This document shows, in pieces, positions 21,919 to 33,263 of a stretch of 35,319 nt of DNA. Origin of the DNA: Pelargonium cotyledonis (lineage: Eukaryota; Streptophyta; Magnoliopsida; Geraniales; Geraniaceae); NCBI GenBank assembly GCA_036897625.1, contig JAYMTA010000199.1, positions 1-35,319 on the forward strand, given 5' to 3'. Positions within the stretch are counted from its first letter, which is position 1. Each line of letters starts with the position of its first letter. Below the pieces are notes generated by a model. The model made no database searches. It was given only the letters and a program-made list of their open reading frames with translations, and had not been told where the DNA came from. The position numbers were made by a program, and so were the translations under genes.

Positions 21919-24900
21919 ATGGACTTGTCGCAGTCCAAATCGAGCCTGTCCCTGGGGTTTCTATCCTCTCCATCGCCGCCGCGGCGGAACCCAATCGCCG
22001 ACGACTCGATCTCGCTCCAGCTCCACACCAGCTTCCGCGACACGAGCCACCTCGTGACGCCGGTGCCACTCCAGCTGATGGAGCCGCAGACTGAAAATCA
22101 TGTATCCGAGAACGGGAAGCTGGAGAGGGAGAGCGGCGTGGTTGAAGACGACGACGACAGAGAAGTCGAGGAGTTTCGGATTTTGGGGCATTCGATGTGC
22201 CTGAAACGTCGCCGGGATAGCGAGTCCTCTTCCTCTTCGAGCTCTGCTGCGAAGAGAGTTTCCGGCGAGCCCAACCTCGAGGCACGGAGGAATGCTGTCC
22301 GAGCTTGGGGCAACCAGCCACTATGCTTGGCTGATCCGGATGTGTATGATATCATGGAAAACGAGAGGAAGAGACAATTCAAGGGAATTGAATTGATTGC
22401 TTCAGAGAATTTTGTGTGCCGGGCGGTGATGGAGGCTCTTGGGAGCCATTTGACGAACAAGTACTCCGAGGGAATGGCCGGAGCTAGGTACTACGGTGGG
22501 AATCAATACATAGATGAGATTGAAATGCTTTGTTGTGAGCGTGCATTGGCAGCATTTGGTCTGGATGCTTCAAATTGGGGTGTGAATGTGCAGCCTTATT
22601 CTTGCACTTCTGCAAATTTTGCTGTTTACACAGGACTGTTACTTCCTGGTGATCGGATCATGGGGTTGGATACTCCTTCCGGAGGGAACACAAGTCATGG
22701 ATACTATACTCCCAATGGGAGGAAGGTGTCAGGGGCATCCATTTTCTTTGAGAGCTTTCCATACAAGGTTAACCTACAAACTGGGTACATAGATTATGAT
22801 AAGCTTGAGGAAAGGGCACTTGATTTTCGCCCAAAAATACTTATTTGTGGTGGGAGCTCGTACCCGCGGGAATGGGATTATGCAAGGTTTAGACAGATTG
22901 CAGACAAGTGTGGTGCCGTGTTGATGTGTGATATGGCTCAAGTTAGTGGTCTTATTGCAGCTAAGGTGTGCTTAAGTGGTTGTTTAAAGTTTAAGTTTTG
23001 TGTCTCATTGGTTTGTGCTTTGCTCTTGGTTTTCATTTCCTTGACTTTGTTATGTGCATTGAAGACTTAGATTATTTGTATATATGTATATGTGTCATGT
23101 ACTGTAACTTGCTCTCAGTTGATTTCTTTGTTATGTATGTAGTGGTGAAATCTATTTGAATTTGGGTGTAACCTGTTTGTCTTGTAGTTGTCTGATTGAA
23201 CTGGAGTCTTACAACGCCTTGGGGTTCTGTTCGAACGATGATGGGTTATTAAGACAACACTTACTCAAGTCTTTGGTTTTCATATGTTAAAGTTGTATTC
23301 AACTTGAAGTTTAGAATGAGTAGAATTTAGCGGATAATGAGTTCTCTATGATGGTGGGCTATTAAAACAACACTGAAATTGAATTAATGAATTAAAACAA
23401 CTTGGTAGGGCACTGGCTCCTATCCTTATACTTGCGGTGACAGTTGCTTACAAAAAGAAAGAAAATACAAGTCTGATTCCACTGTTACTCCTCAACATTT
23501 GATAAAAATATTTATATTTGTTATGAACAGTTCATTCTTCTTCTTTCATAATGCCTACGTCTAGTGCAATACTCATCTCTAGAGGGATAGGATGCTAGAT
23601 CATATTAAATTGATTTTTTGTGATGCGTTGATTCCATTTAACAGGTTAAAGGCACTTATGTAATTTTAAGTGTAAGATAGTCTAAAGCTGTCCTAATGAC
23701 ATGTTTAATTGATGTTTTGTACAGGAATGTGTTAACCCATTTGACTATTGTGACATTGTTACTTCAACAACTCATAAAAGTCTTCGTGGTCCTAGAGGAG
23801 GTATAATTTTTTATAGGAAGGGTAAAAAACCAAGGAAGAGAGGGATCCTATTAAATCAAGGAGATGAAAGTGACGACTATGACTTCGAAGAAAAGATAAA
23901 TTTTGCTGTTTTCCCTTCATTGCAAGGAGGACCACATAATAACCATACTGCTGCTCTTGCAATAGCCTTGAAACAAGTGGCTACTCCCGAGTACAAAGCA
24001 TATATGCAGCAGGTGAAGAAAAATTCTCAGGCCTTAGTATCTGCTTTATTGAAAAGAAAATGCAGACTAGTGACTGGAGGCTCCGACAACCATTTGGTAC
24101 TCTGGGATCTGAGGCCTCTTGGATTAACAGGTATTGAATTAGTGGTGCTATTATGCATGGAACTATTATATATTTTTGTTCAAAAAATAACTTGAATATC
24201 AAGTTTGATAATGCCCCCTTCAAGTGTTTAAGAAGGACTTTAGAGCTGAGGTGAGAAGTGTGGTCAGGGCATTGTTTCTGCACTTGATTTGATGTTTAGA
24301 TTTGACTTTCATCCCTGAAACCTCTATTATGGGGATGCGTTGAAGTTGTGTTCTGGAAGGTGTGGCAGTGGAATGTTGCATCCCTAAATAGAAGTTTGAT
24401 GTTGTGGTTCTTAATTTTATCTTATGAGTTAAGAATCAGCTGTCAATGTGAAGTGGAGGTTTGATAGAGATGGATGGTCTTGTTAACTTAAAGGCTTTCT
24501 TTGAGTATAGTGAAACCTCTTTTGCATTTAAAGAAAATGTAAAATGCGGGCTTCTGAGTTGGTTGTTTGGGAGAAAATTTGTTATCTCGAAGCTGCAAAA
24601 ATTAGAAATGGTATTATGTGCTAGGTTCTATATTCAAAATGCTGTGGTGAAAAGACATTAGATACTTGGTCAGTGTGAATAGTGTGCTACTTTCATTCAA
24701 GTGTTCCTGTTCCTGATATAAATGGTCTTCTAATGTTTTCACTACAGTGATTTCATGTTGCTTATACTTTGCACTTCATTTAATATGTAAGTGCTGGAAG
24801 TGCATTTTGACACCCAACTGGAAATGAGAATATTGGCGAATCATTCTTACGAGGAAACTATTACTTTACATATGACATTGGATGAAAATGTTACCTTATC

Positions 24901-25607
24901 ATTGTAGCGGTTCCTTTTGGTTGTAAGAGTGATCTTGCTTGTGTCTTTTTTGTAATGCCTCCGATTCCTTGAACTAGAATAGTATCACTATATGTGAATA
25001 TGCAGCAGAATAAGCAGATAAGCATCTCGATTCAATTCACTGTGTCTGTATTGTATTTTGTGTTGTCGCAGAATGATTTCTAATGGATAGTGTTGTGTTT
25101 GGAGTATTTTTCCTACCTATGATGTTTCGGATTTGACCACAATTTGTAGCTGATCATCCCCTTTTTTGTTGTTTATAATTTCATAGGTAAAAATTACGAG
25201 AAGGTCTGTGAGATGTGTCATATTACTCTCAATAAAATTGCTATTTTCGGTGACAATGGTACCATTACGCCGGGAGGAGTAAGGATTGGTGAGTAAGAAT
25301 TTCATTATACTAATTTACAAGTTTCTTGACCTTGTAATTTGAAATTATGATTTGAGCAGTTAAGATACTTTTCATGCTCTTTCATTCAGGTACTTCTGCT
25401 ATGACGTCAAGAGGTTGTCTGGAGTCCGATTTTGACACAATTGCGGACTTTCTTCTAAGGGCTGCTCATATTGCTAGTATGGTACTAAGAGAGCATGGGA
25501 AGATGCAGAAGGTGTTCCTGAAAGGTCTCCAAAGTAATAGAGATATTGTTGATTTGCGGGCCCGAGTAGAAGTGTTTGCTACTCAGTTTGCTATGCCAGG
25601 CTTTTGA
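21919..25607 (+). CDS. SHM7: Serine hydroxymethyltransferase, SHM6/SHM7 type
   Basis: This PLP enzyme interconverts serine plus tetrahydrofolate with glycine plus 5,10-methylene-tetrahydrofolate. Exons: 21919-22965, 23725-24130, 25187-25288, 25390-25607, all GT-AG, joining to 590 aa (Arabidopsis SHM7 about 598). The start at 21919 opens the class-specific N-terminus [15 protein letters not shown] poorly conserved extension of about 120 residues has an acidic patch (75-85) and basic groups (KRRR 96-99, AKR 111-113) around a Ser run, resembling a bipartite nuclear signal. The fold type I core follows: [25 protein letters not shown], and the PLP-binding Lys367 in [13 protein letters not shown]. 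The extension and lack of a transit peptide separate it from mitochondrial and plastid forms. Arabidopsis SHM7 (MSA1) is reported as nuclear and linked to S-adenosylmethionine supply. An oddity is that the cofactor motif reads DMAQ (Asp338, Gln341), where most SHMTs have DMAH. SHM6 and SHM7 cannot be told apart here. Confidence 0.95.
22966..25186 (+). other. SHMT introns 1 and 2
   Basis: Intron 1 (22966-23724, 759 bases) and intron 2 (24131-25186, 1056 bases) flank exon 2. Both are T-rich, and I see no mobile element or RNA gene in them. The ORF at 24461-24661 has no similarity and is chance. Confidence 0.65.
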
Positions 25608-25734
25608 CATATCAATGGGCTTAGAAGATGTAAAAATTGATGGCAACCTTGCAGGATGACTGCTGTTGTACAGGGTAAAGAATCCAAATTCTATCATTCA
25701 AATTACCTTTGAGAGTAGCCTTCTTGCGTGCGTC

Positions 25735-25866
25735 TTTGTTATACAGTTTTGTAGTTGCCAACCTTTGAGGTCTGTTGTTCGAGTCCAGTCCATAATCATG
25801 GTGAAACGAAGAAATAATTAAGGGCCTTGGCATCACCTTAAATTGTTAAAAAAAAGTTAAAAAACA
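25735..25866 (+). repeat. Possible SINE remnant with B box and A-rich tail
   Basis: TGTTCGAGTCC at 25775-25785 matches the polymerase III B-box consensus at 10 of 11 positions, and an A-rich tail follows at about 25848-25866. The A box expected about 37 bases upstream is poor, so this may be a truncated SINE or chance. Confidence 0.3.
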
Positions 25867-26650
25867 GTAATGATACACTATCCGGATTTTATTTTTTGGA
25901 ATAATTGTCTCACGTATTCGAGACAACCCCGACCCCTATTTGGGTCTCTAGTATTGGTTCTTCTAGTTGGTAATGTGTATAGTGTCGATTTTGATTATCT
26001 TGAGTACATTTGTATTGTCTGGTTGGGCTTATTACCCTGTTCTTATAATATATTGTTCTTGGTCATCATTACAAGGCACTATTTGTACATTTAGAAACCA
26101 TGATTTCACTCTCTTGCATTGCATAGAGAGTGCAAATGGTAATTTTTTGTTATGATAAGAAATGTAGAGAGAAGAGGCTTTTCAAGCAACTTTAGTGCCA
26201 TTAGTGCAATGTGATTTCAGTGATTGGTTCACTGTCAAGTACAATACAAAACCATGTTTATTATTTCGGTTGCTCCCTATCTCTAGTTTTGTGTGTGCGC
26301 TCGGATATCAGGTTCAACAAAATCATGGCAATTAAACTCTCACCAATACTCGCATTCGTACGAAAACATCTTGTTAAGATACATAAATTGCTTTTGAATT
26401 TCTAGAAAAAGCAAAACCAGGAATCTCTCCCCCTCTTGTTGTCCTCTGAGTCCTCTTTGTATTTATTGAATTTGTATCTCTCTATGTATTGTCCACTTTA
26501 CCATCATTGTTGTACTACTGAAATGATTAGTTATTTACTATCATAACTCTATAGGATCTCTATGAAATTTCTGCAAGATATGTTGTTGAAATTCCTACAA
26601 AGGAACAGTAAGTAGATTGAAGAGAATCTTAAATTGCTGTCTCATTTTTT

Positions 26651-26680
26651 TCTTCTTCTTCTTCTTCTTCTTCTTCTTCC
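26651..26680. repeat. TTC microsatellite
   Basis: About ten tandem copies of TTC lie in the spacer downstream of the SHMT gene. Confidence 0.95.
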
Positions 26681-27087
26681 CACTTAAGTGCTACTACACA
26701 CTGTTGACATTGACTTGCATTTTAATTACTAGTCTTTATTAGATCTTTTGTTTGGCTTTGTTAATATTGATTGTCTTGTTCACTTTGTCTTTTGATGGCA
26801 AAGTTGAGTTGATCTGATAGAGAAAGTAGAGTCTGACCCACATAGTTTATTTAACATTTCCCTTCTAATTGTGAATTTTCTGTCATTGACATTGTCTTCT
26901 GGCAGGTGGCATAATTCCCTTTTTAGGGTTTTATCATTCCTTTTTTACCCTTTCACTAGTTAATGTTTTTTTGCTATTTTTGTTACAAATGTGTCATTTC
27001 TTGATTACAAGCTGCTTTATAGTTCACTCCATTATTTATTTATCTTTGTCTTAACTTAATCTTATATAATCCCAACAATTTATAAAG

Positions 27088-27340
27088 TCCTTGAACTTTG
27101 CTTTGTCCGGAAATGGCTCTTGAATTTTCACATATCGACCTAAAATGGCAAAATGGCCATTGCCATTAGAGCTTATATCAAAAGTACAGAGACTAAGTTG
27201 GATCAATATGTGAAAGTTAATGAACCATTTCGTGTCAAAACAAAGTTCAGGAACCATGGACTAGTTTTGGTTATAAAAAAATTCAGATACCAAATTGGGA
27301 CAAAACTTCGAAGTTCGAGAACCGTATCGGGACTTTTGCC
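27088..27340 (-). repeat. Foldback MITE, truncated or diverged copy
   Basis: The core GCCATTAGAGCTTATATCAA and flanking phrases such as AACAAAGTTCAG and CCAAATTGGGAC match the element at 34035-34435, in opposite orientation as judged by the central spacer. The arms pair: TTGAACTTTGCTTTGTC on the left is complementary to the region near 27231-27253 on the right. The left arm is shorter, so the outer part has been lost. Possible 9-bp flanks (TTTATAAAG and TTTAAAAAA) agree at only 7 of 9 bases. Confidence 0.7.
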
Positions 27341-27860
27341 TTTAAAAAAAAGGTATTGAAAGACAACTAATTTAGATTTTAAAGTCAATTAGGTCTTCAA
27401 AAATTTAAAATGTTATCATGTTAACTATTGTACCTCAAATAAACCATTTAAGTTTTTGAACTTCATTTTTTTGGTCTATTTAGTCATTACTTTTTAGTTT
27501 AAGTTAACTTACTGTTGATTGATGATGGCATATGTAACCAACTCGGAAATCTAAGTGACTTGTTTTAAGTAAGGGATCAAACAATGAATTTTTAAAAGTT
27601 AGAAGACTTAATTGATCGTAAAACTGTAATAAAATAATAACTAGACAATTTGTAAACCAATCAAAAAATTGATTCGTGAGAATTATGAAAATTTTAAAAC
27701 CTAAAATTGTCATGTTAGAGACATTCATCTCATACCAATGCTACGTTAACTTGTTGAACTAGAACGGTGACTTTTTAACGAAACAATTAACTCTTAAAAT
27801 CACTCCTTCTGGTTATGCCAACACTTCAAAGTTTTACAAAAATTAAATCAGCACTTGGCC

Positions 27861-27884
27861 TATATATATGTATATATATATATT
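27861..27884. repeat. AT microsatellite
   Basis: An interrupted run of alternating TA follows a GGCC. No other feature is visible at this site. Confidence 0.9.
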
Positions 27885-28244
27885 TCCAGAAAAATCTTTT
27901 GGTTCTTTAGCTGGTAAACATGCATGAAGCATCATTTAAAACAATTTTGTTTTGTTTTTCTGTTACAGTAGAGAAGAATCTGTCCTTCCTGTGGAATGAA
28001 AGTTGTTGCTTTCCTTTGAAGCTACACTGCCAATCTAAATATTCTCCATCTTCTTCCTTATCTTAATGATATTGCCTCTCTCTTCAAACCAAGAATCACA
28101 TTCTCTTTTTTACCTCAGAATTTTCCTTTCTGAGAAAGTTGCATCCAATGAGTGCTTCAAGAATCAAAAACACCATTTTTTACTGCAAAAGAACAGATGG
28201 TTTCTAGAGGAAAGAAGGTACTGAAAATTTAAATATTGAACACT

Positions 28245-28331
28245 TCTCTCTCTCTCTCTCTCTCTCTCTACCTATTGCTGCACATCTCTCTCTCTCTCTC
28301 TCTTTCTCTCTCTACCTATGACTGCACATGT
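28245..28331. repeat. CT microsatellites with a duplicated gene end
   Basis: Two CT runs (about 28245-28269 and 28286-28313) are each followed by a near-identical segment, CTACCTATTGCTGCACAT near 28267 and CTACCTATGACTGCACAT near 28312. The second contains the stop codon and last codons of the BPS1-like gene on the minus strand. The first is a duplicate lying just beyond the stop. Confidence 0.8.
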
Positions 28332-29356
28332 CCAAAAGTTTCTTCCTTCCTTCAACTATTTCATCAAAGAAATCATCAAGCTGCCCAATTATGGTCTCAG
28401 CTCCACACCTCAACACCCCGAACTCACTTTTCAAGCTCTCCACTCTGTTTTGTATCTCAGCTTCTTCTCCATACTCCACACCTCTCTCCAGCTCCACCTT
28501 GAGCTCTTCCATGGCAATTCTTGCTTTCTGGAACTCAAAAAGCAAGATTCCTGGCTGCCCATCTATCTCATTTGCCACTCTTTTCTGCAGTCTTGCCATT
28601 GAAACCATGAAGCCTGATCCAAACATCACATGCCCATCATGCCCTTCTCCAAGAAACATTGATTCTGGCCAGCAGTAGACTAGGCCACCAAGCAGGATCA
28701 TCAGCAGCAGAGAACTCACATTCCTCATTGCATAGAGAGCTCCCCGAAAGCCATTGAACCCGTTGAACTTGGATTCCATCAGGACCGTGTCATCATCGAG
28801 TCCTAGTGACAGTTGCTGAATTCTTGTTTCCATCAAGTTCTTGTTGTCCTCTTCCAAACCCACAATTTCCCTTTGGCATACCCGAATGGCTCGAATCACC
28901 TGATCAAGAAACATATATATAACATTATAACAACAAAACAACAAAACAACATTCAATAATGAAGCTAATTCATGTTAATGAGTTTTGGCTAACCTGGCGA
29001 GAATGTTGTGAGCTCAAAATGTTGTAACCATCAATGGAGGAAGCTAGGTTGGCAGCAGATGAGTAGTAGCTTTCCATGCCAGAAATGGCAGATTTGAGTA
29101 CATGACAAGCTTCCCAAAGCCTAGAGCTTTCGTCCATGTACTCGTCTAGCCATTTCTCTCCTGCAGGGAGGTGGAGCTTTTGGACCAAGATGGTGAGTTG
29201 GGAATGGAAGGATCTCAGGGAGGAGAGGACCTGTTGCAGGAACTGAATTGACATGAAGTTATGGCAGAGAAAAGAACAGTTGAGGTCGTCTAGGCCTCGA
29301 GTGAGGAAGTTGTAGAAACTAGTCACTGAAGTTGTGGTTGTGAATGAAGGATCCAT
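28312..29356 (-). CDS. BPS1/DUF793-like family protein
   Basis: Two exons (29356-28994 and 28899-28312), joined in phase 0 by a short GT-AG intron, encode 316 aa. The start at 29356 (MDPSFTTTT) was preferred to an in-frame ATG 14 codons upstream, because that extension is hydrophobic leader-like sequence and the short form matches the usual start as I recall it. The N-terminal half has the family-like layout [12 protein letters not shown]...[17 protein letters not shown] and a Trp/Leu/Asp-rich segment ([17 protein letters not shown]). A short hydrophobic segment ([17 protein letters not shown], about 182-198) could be a membrane span or hairpin. Helical, Glu-rich sequence follows, with [17 protein letters not shown] near the end. 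This looks like the BYPASS1/ROH1/DUF793 group of plant proteins. BPS1 in Arabidopsis limits a root-derived growth-arrest signal, but function cannot be transferred with confidence. No breaks were seen. Confidence 0.72.
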
Positions 29357-29442
29357 CACGCAAAACAGATTAAGCAAAGGCAAGAAGATAAAAAACAATG
29401 TTTATGTGTTTGGGGTTTGAGAGAAAAAAAGGTGATGGAGAT

Positions 29443-29466
29443 TGATATATATATATATATTATATG
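29443..29466 (-). promoter_or_regulatory. AT repeat, candidate TATA region of the BPS1-like gene
   Basis: This alternating AT tract lies about 90-110 bases upstream of the start at 29356. It is both a microsatellite and a plausible TATA element, so allelic length differences could alter promoter spacing. Confidence 0.4.
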
Positions 29467-29754
29467 TGTCTATGAAGGAAATTGAATTGATGAGTTTAGT
29501 GGCTTAAGAGCTCAGGTTTCTATGGTGAAAAGGATTGTTGGTGTAATTATGGGTGTTTCCTTTACAGTGGAAGGGATGATTGGGAATCTTCTGTAATCAT
29601 TCTTTAATGGGCAGAAAGGAAAAAAAAGAAAAGATGCATTGCAAGTTTTTTTTTTTCATGAGCTGTCTAATTACTTATCAGTAAAGGGTTTTCAGCATAT
29701 TATCATGAAATTTTGAAAACAAAATGAAAAATCTTGCAGCTTTTTACCCTACCC

Positions 29755-29780
29755 AAAAAAAAAAAAAAAAAAAAAAAAAA
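29755..29780. repeat. Poly(A) run of 26 bases
   Basis: This uninterrupted A tract lies in the spacer. No retroposed sequence could be recognised immediately upstream, so it is listed only as a homopolymer. Confidence 0.9.
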
Positions 29781-32203
29781 CTTATGCTTCTTGGGCTGTA
29801 AAAGTTTGACTACTTTGACTGAGATTCTTCTTCTCATTCTTCCATTTTGATTTTGGTTCTGTCTTTGATTATTTCAATGGGAAATGAACTTTGTGGTTCT
29901 GTGTATTGGAGATTTGTTTATGTTCACCATGCAGATTCTTCTTCTCTTTTGAGGCTTAACATTCCATTTTAAGCATTTTATAGACAAATCCCTGTTTTTC
30001 ATGGAATGGGAATATTATAATTGATCCTCTCTTACACATGTCCCCATAGATTTTGTATTATGTGTTTGATAATTTGATACCTTATCTACAATGGACCCCC
30101 CTAAATTAAAATAATTTGATACTTGGATTATGGTATATAATTAGAAGTTTTGATTTGCAGGAAGTGAAGAACAAATGGAAAAACCAGAGGGAAGCAAAAA
30201 AGATTTACCTGTGGCTGTCATGATGGTTGTTGATGGGCATAAGAGAAAGGGACTAGAATGTTCAGTACTATCAATCAACTAGAGGTTAAAAGGTATTTTG
30301 GGAGGTACAATATGTTTTAGAGTGCTAGCTAGGAATGTTCATTTCATTGAGAATTGCTATGCATGCCACACCAAGCACAAGAATCCACAGAATATATGTG
30401 GTTTCTGTGGAAGACAGTGCCTGATGTGCCCTTCCCAACTGCAACTCTTAATGATTGGAAGAAGCTGCCAAGCTGGGTTTTATGCTGAAAGGACACTAGT
30501 CAAGTAAGTTTTCATTTGGGTTGATTTGATAGGTCAACTTCATGAGATTTGCATTACATGGCATCATCATGTTTTCATGTGGCTCATAACAGCCTTGTGC
30601 TGTGCTCATATTCTTGGTACTACTATCATTGTTGTTGTGTCACACTTATTTCTTGAGATGTCACACGAGTTCGGTACAATCCAATGGCTAAATGTTTTAA
30701 GCTCGAATCCAAGATCTAATGTGCATCGAACACTCGAATGGTGTTATGTATGTACACTTAGCTTTGATACTCAAAGAACCACTCATATCAGTCTTTTAGT
30801 ATGTTATAGGAATATGAAAAGCTTATCGTTATCTCTAATCACTTCTATGGAGTCAATTCCCGATCCTTCCTCATCCGTTACCACTGCATTTCTTGCATCA
30901 AACCCAAGCTTTTCATCTGTTTTTAGACGCGAAGAATGTTCATAATGATTCTGACAGATACAATATGTACTCTTATAAGAAAAGAGATGTACCTGCAATT
31001 TTCTTGAGCTCATTCAGAGAATTTGGCAGCTTAATGGGCCTTCCGGCTTCTGTGCAGCAATTCTCTTTTCTCGCCAAGGGATTCTCTGCCATGGCAGCCT
31101 GTTAGTCCATTTCGGTCTTTTGAGTCGATGCCTAGTCCATGTTTCAAGAGCTCCTTCATGACAGTTGGGTAGTTTCTTTTCGCAGCAGTGCAGAGAAGGT
31201 CACCAGCAACGTGTGGATCGGCGCAGTGGTAGAGGATCCGAAATATGGAATGGTGCTTCGATGCTATAGCATCCCACAATGCAGTGTTGCCATTCATGTC
31301 TATCAGACAAAATTTACATAATCAAAACCAGATGTGACTTAACAAAATTTGATAAGGTGAACATTGGAATTTAATTTACCTCGAATGTGAACGTTGCACG
31401 CGTGCTTCACGAGTGCTAGTACACAATCCTCGTGCCCTTTCGACGCTGCTACGTGCTGATATGCATAACAAAAAACCATAACAACATAACAATCAGCCTA
31501 GCATATCAGTATCATAGCTTGGATTCTCAATTACATTTATTATTTTCTTTTTCGGGTTTTACAATCGAGATTTGGTAGAAACATACCAATGCAGTTCTTC
31601 CTTTGGAGTCGCCAATGTCAGGATCCAATCTCGCCTTGAGAAGCTCATCAAGAAAAGCAGCATTTCCGGTGCTCGCAACAGTGAGCAAGTTGAAAGCAAT
31701 GTTTGAATCATCTTCATCTTCTCCACTTTCCACCAACAAATCTCCAATACTCTGATCCTTAAGATTCTTGTGATGCTTCAGTGATAAAAACCCAAAAAAA
31801 GTACCATAAACCTCAAGATCTCAGAGAAACAAACAATGGGTTCCAAGAAAATGAAACTAGTCCTAACCTGAAGGAGGTTTTTGAGCACAGCTACATTGTC
31901 CTCTTGTTTGTACTGCATAGCTTGAATGAGGTCACTGGTCTTGAGCCTCAGGACCTGTGTCAGTGTCTTGGTCCTGAAGTGAACCTCTGAGGCCTTGAGC
32001 ACAATGCACCAACTTCACCAAACATGTCTCCACACTTTAGAGCCCCAACAATGCTCTCTTTCTCCATCTCACAGTCTATCATCTCAACCTCTCCGGATAC
32101 AATAATGTAGACATCATCCGGCGCCTCATTCTGCATAATCACATCCTCCCGCGGAGGCAAGTCCTCAGCTTTCATTTTCGCAACCTGATCAACAATCAAC
32201 AAT

Positions 32204-32402
32204 CAGACTTCACATTCTTTCAACGTGAGATACATTAACCCTCTCCCTCACATGCAGGCCGGATAACCCAACAGGCACTGCACGTGGACCAAGAAGGGAG
32301 GCAACCAAGACGGGTCACTAGCACAAACAAATAGTTGGAGGACCCAACGTGTATAAAAGTTAGTGACAGATTTCACATTCTTTTATTGTGAGATACACTA
32401 AC
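32204..32402. repeat. Insertion flanked by 36-bp direct repeats in an AKT2-like intron
   Basis: Bases 32204-32239 and 32367-32402 match at about 31 of 36 positions. Between them is a GC-richer 127-base sequence with GGAGGCAACCAAGACGGGTC, related to repeats in the intron at 33212-33736. This could be an internally duplicated repeat unit or an insertion with a long flanking duplication. Confidence 0.5.
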
Positions 32403-33263
32403 AATATTGTAATATATATTGTACCAGGATCAAGAGAATTTCCCTGAATATTCCCTTGAAAAGATAGGCCCTCTCCAGCGTAGGCAAGAACAAGTGCTGG
32501 CAGATGCTTTTGCATATTGATTTTGGGAGCTGCTCAATCAGTTGCTGCTGGTTCAACCTCTCTGCCTTGAACCTCAATCACATATAGGCCAAAATCTGAT
32601 CCTTCAACCTTGGAGGCAGGTGGTTTCTGTGCACGAAATTCGATGCTGCCTCGATACTGTTCCTCTGCAACCATTGAACAAACGTTACGTTTTCTATCAG
32701 ATTAAGCTTTTAACTGGAAAGACGTGGTAAAGTAACTTACGAATTCCATGGTGCGACGCGTGCCTCCCACGACAAGATGGGTCATGTTGCCAATCAAGTA
32801 AGCAGTGAGGCCAAGGTTGAAGAGCATGTAGAAGATGATGAAGATCATCTCCATGGTGTTGACAGCATGCATGTCACCATAGCCAACAGTGGTGATGGTG
32901 GTGATGGACCAGTACATGGCTGAGATGTATCTGATCCAAAGGCTTGTCTCTCTGAAATTTGGAATCACAGCTCCAATCCAGGTCTTCCCTTGCTGAGGGT
33001 ATGTGTCTGCTAGAAAATAGTATAGGCACCCAGCACAGTACACTAAAAACAGTGTCACCTGTGTTTTTGTAGCCAAATCCCAAAACAAAACTAATGTCAA
33101 AATACTAGAGTTTTTTGCATTTTAGAGCCTAATATAAGAGAGAATTGGCTTACAAATAGTAGCCTGGCACATCTGACCCAGAAATAGTTGAATCCGATGT
33201 CGTTCTCAAGCCTGCCAAGCTAAAAAAAAGGAACTATGGAGTTAAAACTAAGTCCGATACTCA

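Larger units (their letters stand above)
25608..28311. other. Spacer between convergent SHMT and BPS1-like genes
   Basis: This 2.7-kb stretch should hold the 3' UTRs of both genes. It contains a possible SINE remnant (about 25735-25866), a TTC microsatellite (26651-26680), a foldback MITE copy (27088-27340), an AT microsatellite (27861-27884) and CT microsatellites (28245-28311). No ORF here resembles a known protein. Confidence 0.6.
29357..30803. other. Spacer between the BPS1-like gene and the AKT2-like pseudogene
   Basis: Near the BPS1-like gene lies an AT run (29445-29465) that would serve as a TATA region about 90-110 bases upstream of its start. A run of 26 A lies at 29755-29780. The rest is AT-rich with no recognisable gene. 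A Cys-containing ORF at 30298-30507 has no family similarity. Confidence 0.6.

Noticed and set aside
21875-22321. Long minus-strand ORF opposite SHMT exon 1
   Set aside because: It is antisense shadow of the GC-rich first exon; the Arg/Ser-rich product has no similarity to a known protein.
30298-30507. Plus-strand ORF of 69 aa with several Cys residues
   Set aside because: The Cys spacing does not match a zinc-finger or cysteine-rich peptide family I know, there is no signal peptide, and the flanks show no gene structure.
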